Positions 5,569 through 5,651 of a stretch of DNA of 5,651 nucleotides are shown in pieces. Both the position numbers and the translations under genes were made by a program. Below the pieces are notes generated by a model. The model was given only the letters and a program-made list of their open reading frames with translations, had not been told where the DNA came from and did no database searches. Source of the stretch: Armatimonadetes bacterium UBA5419 (GTDB taxonomy: Bacteria; Armatimonadota; UBA10988); NCBI GenBank assembly GCA_002409445.1, contig DHNJ01000276.1, positions 1 through 5,651 on the forward strand, written 5' to 3'. Within the stretch, counting starts at the first letter, position 1; the number at the start of each line of letters is the position of its first letter.

Positions 5569-5651
5569 ATGAAACGACTGTTCACCGCCGTCTTGATGGG
5601 CCTCATGGTGGCCAGCCTGGCGCTCGCCCAGAACGCCGACGCGCTGATCAC
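5569..5651 (+). CDS. Start of a secreted protein of unknown function, cut by window end
   Basis: Only 27 complete codons are present. They encode a clear Sec-type signal peptide: MKR, then a hydrophobic core (LFTAVLMGLMVASLAL), then ALA followed by QN, with likely cleavage after residue 20. The ATG is preceded by a strong ribosome binding site (GGGGAGGA, six bases away) and lies 20 bp after the oxidoreductase stop, so the two genes are probably co-transcribed. Nothing of the mature domain is visible beyond about seven residues, so no family can be given. Exported sugar-active proteins commonly sit next to such oxidoreductases, but that is context only. Confidence 0.85.
   Translation, partial: MKRLFTAVLMGLMVASLALAQNADALI

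Overview
The window is a GC-rich, gene-dense piece of bacterial chromosome with three complete genes and two cut by the window edges. A Gfo/Idh/MocA oxidoreductase with a twin-arginine signal, an HWHG motif, a DWGAHHFD motif and an RAPW-type C-terminus is a class that is abundant in Planctomycetota, Armatimonadota, Verrucomicrobiota and related bacteria. That is the best taxonomic hint here. I cannot choose between these phyla from this sequence alone. No phage, transposon, CRISPR, tRNA or rRNA sequence is seen.

Layout. Positions 3-710 (+) are the C-terminal part of a NodB-type polysaccharide deacetylase that begins before the window. It converges on a long RelA/SpoT-family (p)ppGpp synthetase/hydrolase gene at 712-3243 (-), with one base between the two stop codons. 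Upstream of rel on the same strand is a family-2 glycosyltransferase (3240-4091, -), whose stop overlaps the rel start by four bases (ATGA). A 149-bp divergent spacer (4092-4240) follows. It holds a perfect TTGACA box facing the glycosyltransferase, placed so that the mRNA would start at or next to its ATG. On the other side is the Tat-exported oxidoreductase (4241-5548, +), followed 20 bp later by the start of a secreted protein (5569 to the window end, +).

How they fit together. The glycosyltransferase and rel probably form one translationally coupled operon, which links a cell-surface glycan enzyme to the stringent-response enzyme. The oxidoreductase and the following signal-peptide protein probably form a second operon acting outside the cytoplasm, perhaps on sugars. 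This is inferred from the export signals and the family.

No new multi-gene system is evident. The most unusual content is in the Rel protein. Its hydrolase domain carries about 57 extra residues in two insertions compared with the Streptococcus Rel sequence as I remember it. Its synthetase has HFND where bifunctional enzymes have RXKD and monofunctional RelA has EXDD.
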